Shown here: in pieces, positions 9,501-17,809 of the stretch | Numbering within the stretch: position 1 is the first letter of the stretch | Layout of the letters: every line of letters starts with the position of its first letter | Source: JAICMB01 sp963838885 | GTDB taxonomy: Bacteria; Acidobacteriota; Terriglobia; Bryobacterales; Bryobacteraceae | Assembly (NCBI GenBank): GCA_963838885.1 | Contig: CAWITB010000021.1 | Coordinates: forward strand, 1 to 64,000 | Direction of reading: 5' to 3' | DNA: 64,000 bases | Position numbers and translations under genes: made by a program | The notes under the pieces: generated by a model | Databases searched by the model: none | Told to the model about the DNA's origin: nothing | The model's input: the letters and a program-made list of their open reading frames with translations, nothing else

Positions 9501-9849
9501 CATGATCGAAGCCCTCGCGGGGCGTTCTGGGGGCGACGCCGGGATCCTGCTGCGTTTGCGAGCGGCGAATCCAGGAATATAGCCACGATCCGATATAACC
9601 GCCGCCTGAAACGGTCGAGATATAGTCGAGCTGCTTCAACAGGCCGCGCTCCGCGAGCCTCTGCAGAATGCCCAGACTGAACGTCGCGCTGCGGATGCCC
9701 CCGCCTGAAATAGCCAACCCCATGAGATCGTGGTGAGGCTCCGCCGCATCGATCTTGAATTCACGGCGGCGGCGCCCGATCTGTTCTATCTCCTCTTTGA
9801 GTACCTGGTGGAACGGCACGGCGCCGCGATCCAGACCGTTATGTGACAT
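6526..9849 (-). CDS. Giant patatin-like phospholipase with internal membrane segments
   Basis: About 1107 residues. The N-terminal patatin-type block has an oxyanion loop (SGGGIRSATFSLG, 48-60) and a nucleophile motif with Ser81 in TVSGGGY. The usual first glycine of G-x-S-x-G is replaced by Thr. Some seven to nine hydrophobic segments follow (roughly residues 150-560), and the second half carries the catalytic Asp motif TDGGHFDNMG before IICCDGEED. Splitting the patatin dyad around a membrane block is unusual. I chose the ATG at 9849 because it sits behind GGGGGA at a good distance; an in-frame start 10 codons upstream lacks this. Lipid acyl hydrolysis at the inner membrane is inferred from the family. 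Confidence 0.85.
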   Translation of the reverse strand: MSHNGLDRGAVPFHQVLKEEIEQIGRRRREFKIDAAEPHHDLMGLAISGGGIRSATFSLGILQRLAERGLLKQLDYISTVSGGGYIGSWLYSWIRRSQTQQDPGVAPRTPREGFDHVCERLSTRNTFDPNETPEAEEITFLRQYSSYLTPRKSLLSADTWLLAVTWLRNTLLNLTILVALFATVVLVARALGKLAAFFFSMGASRSPILNEFGPLIIAVVLLGPMIGLMAWNLWRNSTIALSDTPPANRDREISNFGVRWFCIFPLLSAIVFSVWLDRARDVFVTGTLWQGVWLNFAVLSSAYFVLQVCGRTYECFARTEEKVNGSISAGRRLGALAIYLIAPAAAGFVTAALLRAVALLFDTQHNQPAEPWLVFAWGPPLVLLVFAAGVVIHIGLMGRDLPEASREWLGRLRSWMAIVAVFWIAILGVSIYGPWIVAAIGAASGTLIGTLGGGWIATTIGGFLAGNSGKTSGQQNDERAGATRSVALEILALTAPYVFMIGFAFAIAFGVHVILVHGLPVSSGSGFQSILNAYWQHLTTTQFIADPSKRWFLSGLAPLLALCAITGLLLAWRVDINIFSMHNFYKNRLVRCYLGASREKQRNPNPFTGFDDYDDASLDLFANSGADPIEEAHPNGHKRRHETYVGPYPIVNATLNVSSGGKLQYQERKGQSFIFTPLYTGFSAETVADEMRLGDSAHACSLARYQDESQRRAAANGKPCAYRSTRLTAGRVSVGMAVAISGAAVSPNMGYHTSTAVSFLLTVFNVRLGWWLGNALKCSFRSPGPPFGLMYTIRELFGLANADSRYVNVTDGGHFDNMGIYELVRRRCRYIICCDGEEDANMAFNGIGNAIRKCRTDFGVDIDLPLERLRKTAGFSRAHCAVGTIKYRGFEGHIVYLKTSLTGDEAPDVLEYRARKPEFPQETTADQWFDESQFESYRRLGHHIADKVFANADLGRGSAQDRERFFTDLYRIWYPPSPAVDRKSPAHTEMYARILESVRRDDKLEDLDPALFEGFGHIAGRGDWSHNSGHVCNQLMQLMERVFYDLGLEDPDQRDHPYVQGWIDMFRYWANQKVFQNTWAVTKDSYPERFCKFYESLVDANSLAAKR

Positions 9850-9895
9850 TTGAAATCCCCCGTGATAGCGATCAAGCATATAACGTCCAGGGGTG

Positions 9896-9919
9896 GTAAT
9901 GCAACGTAGTAATGCAACG
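9896..9919. repeat. Direct repeat in the divergent promoter region
   Basis: Two copies of the 11-mer GTAATGCAACG start at 9896 and 9909, a 13-base period. They lie between the patatin gene (minus) and the ABC ATPase gene (plus). A tandem regulator-binding site is possible, but nothing else supports it. Confidence 0.35.
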
Positions 9920-10042
9920 GTGAAAGAGCAATTTCGACGGCTATATTACGGGTAACCTCTGGCGCCACGCCCGGTAATAAAAAAGGAACCTAACCGGTCC
10001 CAAAACCGTACGTCCAAAGCAGAGCAAGCGTAAGGAGCGTAA

Positions 10043-10747
10043 ATGAGCGGAAGCGAAATGCCACTGATCGAACTCCACGAGGTCACCAAGGTCTTCATCA
10101 CCGACGAGGTTGAGACGCATGCCCTCGCCGGCATCCAGATGACCATAAACAAAGGCGAATACGTCTCCATTTCAGGCCCGTCGGGCTGCGGCAAATCGAC
10201 GCTACTCGCCATCCTGGGCCTTCTAGATACGCCGTCGGACGGAGTCTACGAATTGAACGCCACGCGCGTCGAGCACATGAAGCTCTCGGAACGCGCCCGT
10301 GTCCGCAACCGGGAAATCGGCTTCATTTTTCAGGCCTTTAATCTCATAGGTGACTTGAACGTTTATGAAAATGTCGAGCTTCCGCTGACGTACCGCAATA
10401 TGCCCTCTTCTGAACGGAAAAAGCTGGCCAAGGAGGCGCTCGAGCGCGTGGGCATGTCGCATCGCATGAAGCATTATCCGTCGCAGCTCTCGGGCGGTCA
10501 GCAACAACGTGTGGCCGTGGCGCGAGCATTGGCGGGCCGTCCATCGATCCTGCTGGCCGACGAGCCCACCGGCAATCTCGATTCCGCCAACGGCGAAGCG
10601 GTTATGAATTTACTGAAGGAGCTGCATCGCGAGGGCGCGACCATTTGCATGGTGACGCACGATCCGCGCTATGCGCAGCTCGCCGACCGCAGCATCACTC
10701 TTTTCGATGGCCGGATTGTGGAGGAGAAGAGCACGGCGATGGCGTGA
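10043..10747 (+). CDS. ABC transporter ATP-binding protein, LolD/MacB type
   Basis: A 234-residue nucleotide-binding subunit. Walker A GPSGCGKST is at residues 45-53, a Q-loop glutamine in FIFQAFNLI, the signature LSGGQQQRVAVARAL, Walker B LLADEPTGNLDS, and the switch histidine in MVTHD. FQAFNL and the NLDS end of Walker B place it with the LolD/MacB/FtsE group that power lipoprotein or peptide export and envelope remodelling. No permease is adjacent: a small cysteine-rich gene overlaps its end on the other strand and LigD follows. It therefore works with a permease encoded elsewhere or is a leftover of a split operon. Start at ATG 10043. Confidence 0.9.
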   Translation: MSGSEMPLIELHEVTKVFITDEVETHALAGIQMTINKGEYVSISGPSGCGKSTLLAILGLLDTPSDGVYELNATRVEHMKLSERARVRNREIGFIFQAFNLIGDLNVYENVELPLTYRNMPSSERKKLAKEALERVGMSHRMKHYPSQLSGGQQQRVAVARALAGRPSILLADEPTGNLDSANGEAVMNLLKELHREGATICMVTHDPRYAQLADRSITLFDGRIVEEKSTAMA

Positions 10748-10913
10748 GGGGACGCCAGCCGGCGCACTCGACCACGGGCAGACGCGGATATTTGGGGAAG
10801 CGCGTGTCGATCTTCGACAGTTCGCAGCGGTAAAAGAGAGAGCCGCGATCGGATCGCAAAATTTGCGCATTGAGGCAATTTCCGCACAGCCCCGGTGGCG
10901 TACCCGATTCCAC
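10695..10913 (-). CDS. Small cysteine-containing conserved hypothetical protein
   Basis: About 72 residues from a GTG at 10913. The core reads LCGNCLNAQILRSDRG, then YRCELSK, then FPKYPRLPVVECAGW, giving a C-x2-C pair and two further Cys spaced like a small metal- or thiol-binding module. I recognise the CxxC ... YPxLPVxxCxG pattern as a recurrent small hypothetical in this kind of genome, but no function is known to me. The gene runs antisense over the last 53 bases of the ABC ATPase gene. A 16-base tandem repeat lies just upstream of the chosen start. Expression is unproven. Confidence 0.5.
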   Translation of the reverse strand: MESGTPPGLCGNCLNAQILRSDRGSLFYRCELSKIDTRFPKYPRLPVVECAGWRPLTPSPCSSPPQSGHRKE

Positions 10914-10918
10914 GCCTT

Positions 10919-10966
10919 CAGATTCGCACGGCGGCAGATTCGCACGGCGGCAGATTCTCACGGCCG
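10919..10966. repeat. 16-bp tandem repeat, two exact copies plus one partial
   Basis: The unit CAGATTCGCACGGCGG occurs at 10919-10934 and 10935-10950, with a degenerate third copy at 10951-10966. It sits between the divergent starts of the small Cys protein (minus) and LigD (plus, 11002). Confidence 0.8.
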
Positions 10967-11001
10967 GCCGGGGCGGCTTGGCGCGGGCTACTCTGGTAAC
11001 G

Positions 11002-11679
11002 ATGGCGCTAGAAGAGTATCGCCGCAAGCGCGACTTTGAAAAGACCCCCGAACCGGCGCCTAAGCCGGCCGCGAAAAAGAATCTCGCGGGGCTGCCGCAT
11101 TTCTACATCCAGCGCCACGATGCGACGCGCTTACACTATGATTTCCGGCTGGAAATCGGCGGCGTGCTGGTCTCCTGGGCGGTGCCCAAAGGACCTTCAC
11201 TCGAGCCGCTCTCAAAGCATCTCGCCATGCACGTGGAGGATCATCCGCTCGATTACGGCAGTTTCGAGGGCAACATTCCGAAGGGCGAATACGGCGGCGG
11301 GAGCGTGATGTTGTGGGACCGCGGCGTCTGGGAACTGCTGGGCGATGTCAGCGCGCAGGATCAGATTGCGCGCGGCGATTTGAAATTCCGGCTGCACGGG
11401 GAAAAGATCAAGGGCGAGTTCGCGCTGATTCACATGCGCGGGCGCGGCAAAGGCAACGAGTGGCTGCTAATTAAGAAAAAGGACGACGAAGCGCGGCCGG
11501 CTTGGAACGTGGAGGATTTCGCTTACAGCGTTCTCACGGGACGCACGCAGCAGGAGATTGCGGATAACCTGCCGGCGGTGAAGAAGGCGCGCAAGACGGC
11601 GCCGGGTAAGGGCGCTAAGGGCGCCAAGGCCGCGGCGGCTCAAAAAAAAACTTTGAAAGCGGCGGGGCGTCCGGGGTAG
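11002..11679 (+). CDS. ligD: LigD, N-terminal 3'-phosphoesterase domain (first fragment)
   Basis: Encodes the PE domain of the bacterial non-homologous end-joining ligase, which trims 3' ends. Visible signatures are HFYIQRHDATRLHYDFRLE, VSWAVPKGPS and HVEDHPLDYGSFEGNIPKGEYGGG, with the metal-binding His/Asp/Arg residues of the family. The start is ATG 11002 (MALEEYRRKRDF); an in-frame start 44 codons upstream runs through the tandem repeat and is not credible. The ORF closes 29 bases after a run of nine adenines (11642-11650). One extra A would read on (QKKNFESGGASG...) straight into the ligase domain without a stop, so this is almost certainly one gene with 11709-13677. Confidence 0.88.
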   Translation: MALEEYRRKRDFEKTPEPAPKPAAKKNLAGLPHFYIQRHDATRLHYDFRLEIGGVLVSWAVPKGPSLEPLSKHLAMHVEDHPLDYGSFEGNIPKGEYGGGSVMLWDRGVWELLGDVSAQDQIARGDLKFRLHGEKIKGEFALIHMRGRGKGNEWLLIKKKDDEARPAWNVEDFAYSVLTGRTQQEIADNLPAVKKARKTAPGKGAKGAKAAAAQKKTLKAAGRPG

Positions 11680-11708
11680 GTGGGGCGGCCGCTTCCTCGC
11701 ATCCCGGC

Positions 11709-13677
11709 TTGGAATCGATGCTGCGGGGGCTCAAGGACGCGGTGAAGGCGGCGATGCCGGAGCAGCTTTCGCCCATGATGGCGTGTCTCGCCGATGCTCC
11801 GCCGGATGGCGCCGGGTGGCTTTACGAGATCAAATGGGACGGCGTTCGCGCGCTATGCTTCGTCGAGGACGGGCATCTCCAGATTTATTCCCGCAACGGC
11901 AACCGCTGCACGCAACAGTATCCGGAGCTGAGCGTGCTGCCGCATTACGTGAAGGCCCGAAACGCCATTCTCGACGGCGAAATCGCCGTGCTGGACGACA
12001 AAGGCCGGCCGCGATTCAATCTCATCCAGCCGCGCATCTCGGTATCCGATCCGAATTCGATCGCGCACCTCTCGCGATCCACTCCGGTGAATCTGTTTCT
12101 CTTTGACGTTCTTTACCTGGACGGCTACGATTTGCGAGCTGTGCCGCTGCTGGAACGCAAGCGCGTACTGACTGAAATGGTCACGCCCAGCGATCGCATC
12201 CGCACCTCGGATTATTTTGAGACCAACGGCCGCGAGATGCTGGAAGCGGCGCGTCAGACCGGGCTCGAGGGCATCATTGCGAAACGAGCCCAGAGCAAGT
12301 ACGAGAGCCGCCGCAGCCCCGACTGGCTCAAGGTCAAGGCCACGAACGAGCAGGAATTCGTGATTGGCGGCTTCACGCACGGGGAACGTTCTTTTTTCAG
12401 TTCGCTGGTGCTGGGGGTCCATGACGAGCACGGGAAACTTGTCCATGCCGGCCAGGTGGGGACGGGGTTCAACGAAAAAAATCTGCGCGACGTATACGAG
12501 CGACTGGAGCCGCTGATCACGACCAAGAGCCCCTTTGCGAAGCCGATTACGAATCGCCTCGGCCGCGACGTCACGTGGGTGAAGCCGGAGCTGGTCGCGC
12601 AGATCAAATACCTGGAGTTTACGCCCGATGGCCTACTGCGCGCGCCGGTTTTCCTCGGTCTGCGAACGGACAAGAGCGCGCGCGAGGTCGTACGGGAACG
12701 CGCGACGGGCACGGGTGAAGCGCTGATCCCGGAGAGCGCCGCGGAGTTTTCAGCCAACATCGACGGGCACGCGCTGAAGTTCACCAACTTGCGGAAGATC
12801 TGGTATCCGCGCGACGGCATCGCGAAGCGCGATGTGATCAACTATTACAACGATGTCGCCGATCTGATTCTGCCCCATCTGCGCGATCGGCCGCTTTCGC
12901 TTAAGCGCTATCCGAACGGGATCGACGAGGAATTCTTTTTTCAGAAGAACGCGGAGGATAAGGCCGCCCGACTGGGTCCGGCTCGAAGCGATCGATTCGG
13001 AGCACCGCGGCGCGCCGATCCATTACATCATTGCGAACGACCGCGCGACGCTGCTTTACCTGGCAAACCTTGCCTGCATCGACCAGAATCCGTGGATGAG
13101 CCGCGTCGGCTCGCTCGATAACCCGGATTTCGTTTTGATCGATCTGGACCCGCTGGAGTGCCCGTTCGACAAGATTGTCGAAGCCGCGCTGCTGGTACGG
13201 AAGCGGCTCGAGGAGCTCGATCTCGAAGGATATCCCAAGACGACGGGCGGCGACGGGATGCACATCTATATTCCGCTCGAGCCAGTGTACACCTATGAAC
13301 AGGTCCGCTCGTTCGCGGAAATCCTTTCCATTCTCGTGATCGGGGACCAGCCCGATCTGTTCACGACGCCGCGGGCGGTGGCGAAACGCAAAAAAGGGAA
13401 AGTTTATTTCGATTATCTTCAGATCTCGAGCGGGAAGACCATCGCCGGGCCTTACGTTCTGCGGGCCTATCCCGGCGCTCCCGTTTCGACGCCTCTGAAG
13501 TGGAGCGAAGTGCACAAGGGGCTTTCGCCGGAGCGGTTCACAATCAAGAATGCGCGGGCGCGGTTTGAGGAGAAGGGCGACCTTTTCGCTCCGGTGCTGG
13601 CGAAAAAGCAGAGGATCGAAGGGGCGCTGGAGAAGCTGAGCTCGCTCGTCGGCGGGAAGGCTGGAGATGTTCAATGA
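11709..13677 (+). CDS. ligD: LigD, ATP-dependent ligase and polymerase/primase domains (contains one frameshift)
   Basis: The second part of a PE-LIG-POL LigD, the domain order known from Pseudomonas. The ligase has the nucleophilic lysine in YEIKWDGVRAL (Lys42 from the TTG at 11709), DGEIAVLDD, GLEGIIAKR and PDWLKVK, followed by an OB-fold. The POL domain begins at FTNLRKIWYP and carries YPNGI, DLDPLE and TTGGDGMH. Around 12966 (after AEDKAA) the frame changes: DWVRLEAIDSEHRGAPIHYI continues in the third frame to a stop at 13677. A single C in GCCGCCCGAC accounts for it. No Ku gene, the normal partner, is in the window. Function depends on whether the two indels are real. Confidence 0.85.
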
Positions 13678-13733
13678 AGGGGAAAGCTTCAACTTGCGCC
13701 AGCGCGCTAGACAGTCCATACGAGCATTTGAGT

Positions 13734-14585
13734 TCAGCGCGGGCGCCAAGCTTCGAGTCGTGCGATGCGCTCTTCAGTCGGGGGGTGGGTGGAGAAGAGG
13801 CGCGTGATGCTTTGGCCGGTGAAGGGCTTGACGATGAAGAGGTGCGCCGTGGCCGGCGTAGCGTCCAGCATGGGAACTTGCTGGGAGCCGACCTCGAGTT
13901 TGCCTAGCGCCGAGATCAGCTCGCTGGGGTTGCGCGTCACGTCGGCGGAGGTCTGGTCCGCGGCGTATTCGCGGGTGCGGGAAATGGCCATCTGGATCAG
14001 CATGGCCGCGATCGGAGCCAGGATGAACATCAGGAGCGCGCCCCAACCCCCTCCTTCCTCTTCGTCGTCGCTGCGCCCCATCCCGAACCAGAAGGCCATG
14101 CGGGCGAGAAAGGTGATGGCGCTGGCGAGCACGGCGGCGATGGAGCTGGTGAGGATGTCGCGGTTCTTAACGTGTCCCAGCTCGTGCGCCACCACGCCTT
14201 CGAGCTCGCGGTCGTTCATCAGCCGCAGAATGCCGGAGGTGAACGCCACGGATGCATGGCTCGGGTTACGTCCGGTGGCGAAGGCGTTAGGCGAGTCTTC
14301 GGGCAGCAGCCAGAGCTTGGGCATGGGTAGGCCCATGCGCATCGTGAGACTTTGAACCAGCGGGAAAACGCGCGCGTACACGTTCCCGTTTTCCGTAGGG
14401 GTGATCGGCTGGGCGGAATACATGGACAGCGCGATTTTGTCGGAAAAGAAGTATCCGACGAAGTTCATGGCGACGGCGAGGCCGAGTCCGATGACGAGCC
14501 CTTGACGTCCGCCGAGGGCATCTCCGGCCAACAGCAGGAGACCGCTCAGGGTTCCAAGCAGCAGCGTGGTTTTGAGAGCATTCAT
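13734..14585 (-). CDS. htpX: HtpX-family M48 membrane zinc metalloprotease
   Basis: A 283-residue inner-membrane protease in quality control of membrane proteins. Two N-terminal TM helices (about 5-25 and 28-48) are followed by the zinc motif HELGHVKNRD, two further TM segments, and EYAADQTSAD, which supplies the third zinc ligand. The C-terminal STHPPTEERIARLE is typical of the family. The ATG at 14585 (MNALKTT) is preferred over the longer in-frame start at 14615. It lies directly downstream of the Hsp20 gene on the same strand (about 50 bases apart), so the two stress functions are probably cotranscribed. Confidence 0.92.
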   Translation of the reverse strand: MNALKTTLLLGTLSGLLLLAGDALGGRQGLVIGLGLAVAMNFVGYFFSDKIALSMYSAQPITPTENGNVYARVFPLVQSLTMRMGLPMPKLWLLPEDSPNAFATGRNPSHASVAFTSGILRLMNDRELEGVVAHELGHVKNRDILTSSIAAVLASAITFLARMAFWFGMGRSDDEEEGGGWGALLMFILAPIAAMLIQMAISRTREYAADQTSADVTRNPSELISALGKLEVGSQQVPMLDATPATAHLFIVKPFTGQSITRLFSTHPPTEERIARLEAWRPR

Positions 14586-14634
14586 AAAATAGGGCGGGGA
14601 GCGGGCCCCGCCCATAGGTTGAGACGTACGGTCT

Positions 14635-15075
14635 TCAGTTGTTGTTCACTTGCACTTTGATGGAGCGCGGCTTGGCGACTTCCTTCTTCGGCAGCGTGAC
14701 GGTCAGGACGCCCTGGGCGTAATCGGCGCGGACCTTTTCGCTATCGACCGTGTCGGGCAAGGTGAAGTAGCGGGCGAACGATCCGTAGCTGCGCTCAACT
14801 CGCTGGTAGCCACGACCATTTTCATCCCCTTGGAACTTACGATCGCCCTTCAGGCTGAGCGTGCCATTCTCGATCTGGATATCGACGTCTTCGAGCTTTA
14901 CCTCGGGCAGGTCGGCTTTGAGCACCCATTCGTCCTTGGTTTCGAAGATATCGACGGGCGGAACCCAGGGGCGCGCGCCGCTCTGATCGAGCATGCGGCT
15001 CACGGTGTCCTGGAAAAGGCGCAGTCCAACGGGAAAGTCATCGAGTTCAGCGGGGTTGTATTTGACGACAGGCAT
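14635..15075 (-). CDS. Small heat-shock protein, Hsp20/alpha-crystallin family
   Basis: A 146-residue ATP-independent holdase. The alpha-crystallin domain spans about 45-140, with VDIFETKDEWVLKADLPE, the GxLxL-like NGTLSLKGDRK, and the classic AxxxxGVLTVTLPK end (ADYAQGVLTVTLPK). The start is ATG 15075, placed 10 bases after a perfect AGGAGG; the upstream in-frame ATG at 15138 lies inside the promoter and is rejected. A sigma-70 type promoter is at 15110-15138, with a 10-base palindrome overlapping its -35 element. Confidence 0.95.
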   Translation of the reverse strand: MPVVKYNPAELDDFPVGLRLFQDTVSRMLDQSGARPWVPPVDIFETKDEWVLKADLPEVKLEDVDIQIENGTLSLKGDRKFQGDENGRGYQRVERSYGSFARYFTLPDTVDSEKVRADYAQGVLTVTLPKKEVAKPRSIKVQVNNN

Positions 15076-15109
15076 TATCAGGTTTCCTCCTAAATCTACT
15101 TTCACAACC

Positions 15110-15138
15110 AGTATAAAATATGAGTACAAGATCGTCAA
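15110..15138 (-). promoter_or_regulatory. Sigma-70-type promoter of the hsp20-htpX operon
   Basis: On the minus strand TTGACG (15138-15133), a 17-base spacer, then TATACT (15115-15110). This near-consensus pair is about 35 bases before the AGGAGG of hsp20. The perfect palindrome AACAGCTGTT (15137-15146) overlaps the -35 edge and could be an operator. No CIRCE element is seen. Confidence 0.75.
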
Positions 15139-15214
15139 CAGCTGTTAGCGTATAAATTCTTTGTTGAAACCAGTAACTAAGACCGATTCAGTCGCATTTA
15201 TGTAGCAGAGTGCC

Positions 15215-15244
15215 TTGACAGGCGCTCGGGCCGGATTCCATACT
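15215..15244 (+). promoter_or_regulatory. Probable sigma-70-type promoter of feoAB
   Basis: TTGACA at 15215-15220, an 18-base spacer, then CATACT at 15239-15244, only 11 bases before the GTG of feoA. No clear Fur box could be recognised by eye. Confidence 0.5.
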
Positions 15245-15254
15245 GAGGGTCATA

Positions 15255-15542
15255 GTGCAAGTGAGTGTCAAAAAGGCGCGGAAGGCAGCGCGGCTGGCGG
15301 GCACGCTGGCGGAGTTGCGCGAGGGTGAGCGCGGCATTCTGGAGCGCCTGGACCTTCCGGCGGATGTGGCGCAACGGCTGATGGAGCTGGGATTTCTCCC
15401 CGGGGCTCCGGTGACGCGGGCGCGCAGCGCGCCGGGGGGCGACCCGCGTATTTTCCGCGTGGACGGGTCCGAAATCGCGCTGCGGCGGGACACAGCGGCG
15501 CGTCTGATCCTACGTTCGGATGCGGCGCCGGATGCGCCATGA
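15255..15542 (+). CDS. feoA: FeoA, ferrous iron transport accessory protein
   Basis: A 95-residue SH3-like protein that assists FeoB. The FeoA core is seen in LAELREGERGILERLDLPADVAQRLMELGFLPG followed by DGSEIALRRDTAARLIL. The start is a GTG at 15255. The stop overlaps the FeoB start as ATGA, so the two are translationally coupled. The basic N-terminal stretch (KKARKAARLAG) is longer than in many FeoA proteins. Confidence 0.9.
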   Translation: MQVSVKKARKAARLAGTLAELREGERGILERLDLPADVAQRLMELGFLPGAPVTRARSAPGGDPRIFRVDGSEIALRRDTAARLILRSDAAPDAP

Positions 15543-17456
15543 GCGCTTGTCACGACTGCTCCGAATGCCCAGCGGCTCTTTTGCCGCCTTTTAGGGCAAC
15601 TTCCGCGACGCCGCACGTGGTAGCGCTGGTAGGGCCGCCCAATTCAGGAAAATCGACCTTATTCAATCGCCTGACGGGGATGCGCCAAAAGGTCGCTAAT
15701 TTTCCCGGCGTGACGGTGGAACATCACATCGGCAGAGCGAAAACGCACGGCCCGCGGGAAGTTGTGCTGGTGGATCTGCCGGGCGTGTATGGCTTGAGTC
15801 CGCGCTCGGAAGACGAACAGGTGACCCGCAACGTGCTGGCGGGGGAGATGAAAGACGTCCCCAAGCCGGATTCCGTGCTGTTGATCCTGGATTGCACGAA
15901 TCTGGCGCGGCATCTGGTTCTGGCGGCGCCGATTCTGGCCTTGAAGCTGCCGACGCTGATCGTCTTGAATATGGCGGACGATCTGCGCGCGCGCGGCGGG
16001 GAAGTGGACGCGGCCGCGTTATCGAGCGAACTGGGAGCGCCGGTGGCGCTGATCAGCGCGGCCAAGGGAGAAGGCGTCGATAAGGTTTTTCAGTTTATAG
16101 AAGGAACGGCGCAAGGGCGCGCGGCGGTGACGAGCCCGCGGCTGGAGCTGCCCGTGTTGCACGACGTACCGCGCTGCCGCCATTGGGCCGGGCAGATTGG
16201 CGCGGGAGCGGCTTACAAGGCGCCCGAGCCGCCGCTCTGGACGCGCCGTCTGGACGCCGTCTTCCTGCACCCTCTGGCCGGTCCGGCGATTTTCGTGGTG
16301 GTTGTGGTGGCGGTATTTCAGACCATTTTCGCCGGCGCGAGGCCGCTGATGAATGGGCTGCAGGACCTGATCCAGACCTCCGGCGCGTGGCTCGCTTCCA
16401 TACTTCCGCATTCCATTTTCACGTCGCTGCTGGTGGACGGGATCTGGACGGGGGTGGGGAGCGTGATCGTGTTTCTGCCGCAGATCCTGCTGCTCTTTCT
16501 GTTCATCGGCATCCTCGAAGATTCCGGCTATCTGGCGCGCGCGGCGCTGATCGCCGACCGCACCATGGCGAAGTTCGGGCTGCAGGGCAAGTCCTTTATC
16601 CCGCTGCTTTCCGCTTACGCCTGCGCGGTGCCGGCCATCCTTTCGACGCGCACGATCGAGAACAAGCGCGACCGCCTGGCCACGATCATGATCGCGCCGT
16701 TCATGACGTGCTCGGCGCGTTTGCCGGTTTATACGCTGATCATCGCGGCGTTTATTAAGGAGCGCTGGCTGGTCCGCCCGTTTTTGGGGACGCAGGCGGG
16801 AGCGATGCTGGGGCTGTACGCGCTGGGATTCTTGGCGGCGATCGCGACGGCGCGTCTTTTGAAATCGTCGGTGTTAAGAAGCGAAAGGACGCCGTTCGTG
16901 CTGGAGATGCCGCCGTACCGGCTGCCAACCTTGCAATCGCTCGGGCTGCGGCTGTACGACCGCTCGAAGGTTTTCCTGCGCCGCGCCGGAACGGTGATTC
17001 TGGCCGTGGCGATCGTGTTGTGGGTGCTGCTGCATTTGCCGTCTGGCGGGAGGCCAGGCGCCGCAGATCGGCGACAGTTACGCGGGGATGTTGGGGCACG
17101 CCATGGAGCCGCTGATTAAGCCGCTCGGGTTCAACTGGAAGATCGGCATCGGGCTGGTTTCCTCGATCGCGGCGCGCGAGGTGATCGTGGGGACGCTAGG
17201 GACGATTTATGGCGTGGAGGGCGCATCGCAAAGCGAAGGATTGCGGCAAGCGCTACAGAGCGAGTTGACGTTGGGCGGAGCCTTTGCGCTGCTGATCTTC
17301 TTTGCGTTCGCGATGCAGTGCATGTCGACGATCGCGGTGGTGCGGCGGGAGACGGGAGGATGGCGCTGGCCCGCGATTCAGTTCACATACATGACGTTTC
17401 TCGCCTATGCAGGCGGATTCGTCACCAACCACCTGGTCCACAGCGGGCTGCTGTGA
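15539..17456 (+). CDS. feoB: FeoB, ferrous iron transporter (frameshift near 17045)
   Basis: Inner-membrane Fe(II) permease with a cytosolic GTPase domain. G1 is GPPNSGKST at residues 32-40, switch/G3 DLPGVYGL, and G4-like LNMADD. Paired Gate regions follow, with conserved YACAVPAILSTRTI and FMTCSARLPVY. A small N-terminal Cys cluster (CHDCSEC) precedes the G domain. The first frame ends at 17119 after a switch near 17045, where GGCGGGAGGCC allows the continuation GGQAPQIGDSYAGMLGHAMEPL in the next frame, running to the normal C-terminus at 17456. The break falls in the last third, so without correction the terminal helices would be lost. An indel error is a good alternative to true loss of function. 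Confidence 0.9.
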
Positions 17457-17459
17457 GGC

Positions 17460-17726
17460 TCAGAATCTCTTGAAGCGCACAGTTTGATAGTGGCCGTCGG
17501 GCTTCCCGGCGGCGTTGTCGCCCGCTTCTTTGACACAACGCTGAAAATCGTCTTCGAGCGCGTTCCCGAAACGCTTGCCGTCGTAGCGCAGCCAAATGGC
17601 ATCGCTGCGCTTGTGGCGCGTCGGACGGGTCTCCTCGATGACGGCGCCGACGGGAACGTTCTCGCAGGCTTCGGTCATCTCTTCGTCGCGCCAAATTGGA
17701 AAGGTCTCCTGCACGATGTACTTCAT
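17460..17726 (-). CDS. Hypothetical protein, 88 residues
   Basis: A small soluble protein starting at ATG 17726, beginning MKYIVQETFPIWRDEE and ending HYQTVRFKRF. It has acidic and basic patches, one Cys in the N-terminal third (TEACENVP) and one further on (FQRCVKEAG), and no membrane segment. I do not recognise the family. It converges on feoB with 3 bases between stops. Codon usage matches the surrounding genes and both ends are clean, so I take it as real. Confidence 0.7.
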   Translation of the reverse strand: MKYIVQETFPIWRDEEMTEACENVPVGAVIEETRPTRHKRSDAIWLRYDGKRFGNALEDDFQRCVKEAGDNAAGKPDGHYQTVRFKRF

Positions 17727-17809
17727 AGTTTGGGTTCACTTCAATTATCGCTTCTTTGGCGGCGCGATGTTAGGATGAACGTTGGACCGGACCCGGTCCT
17801 CCCTTTTCC

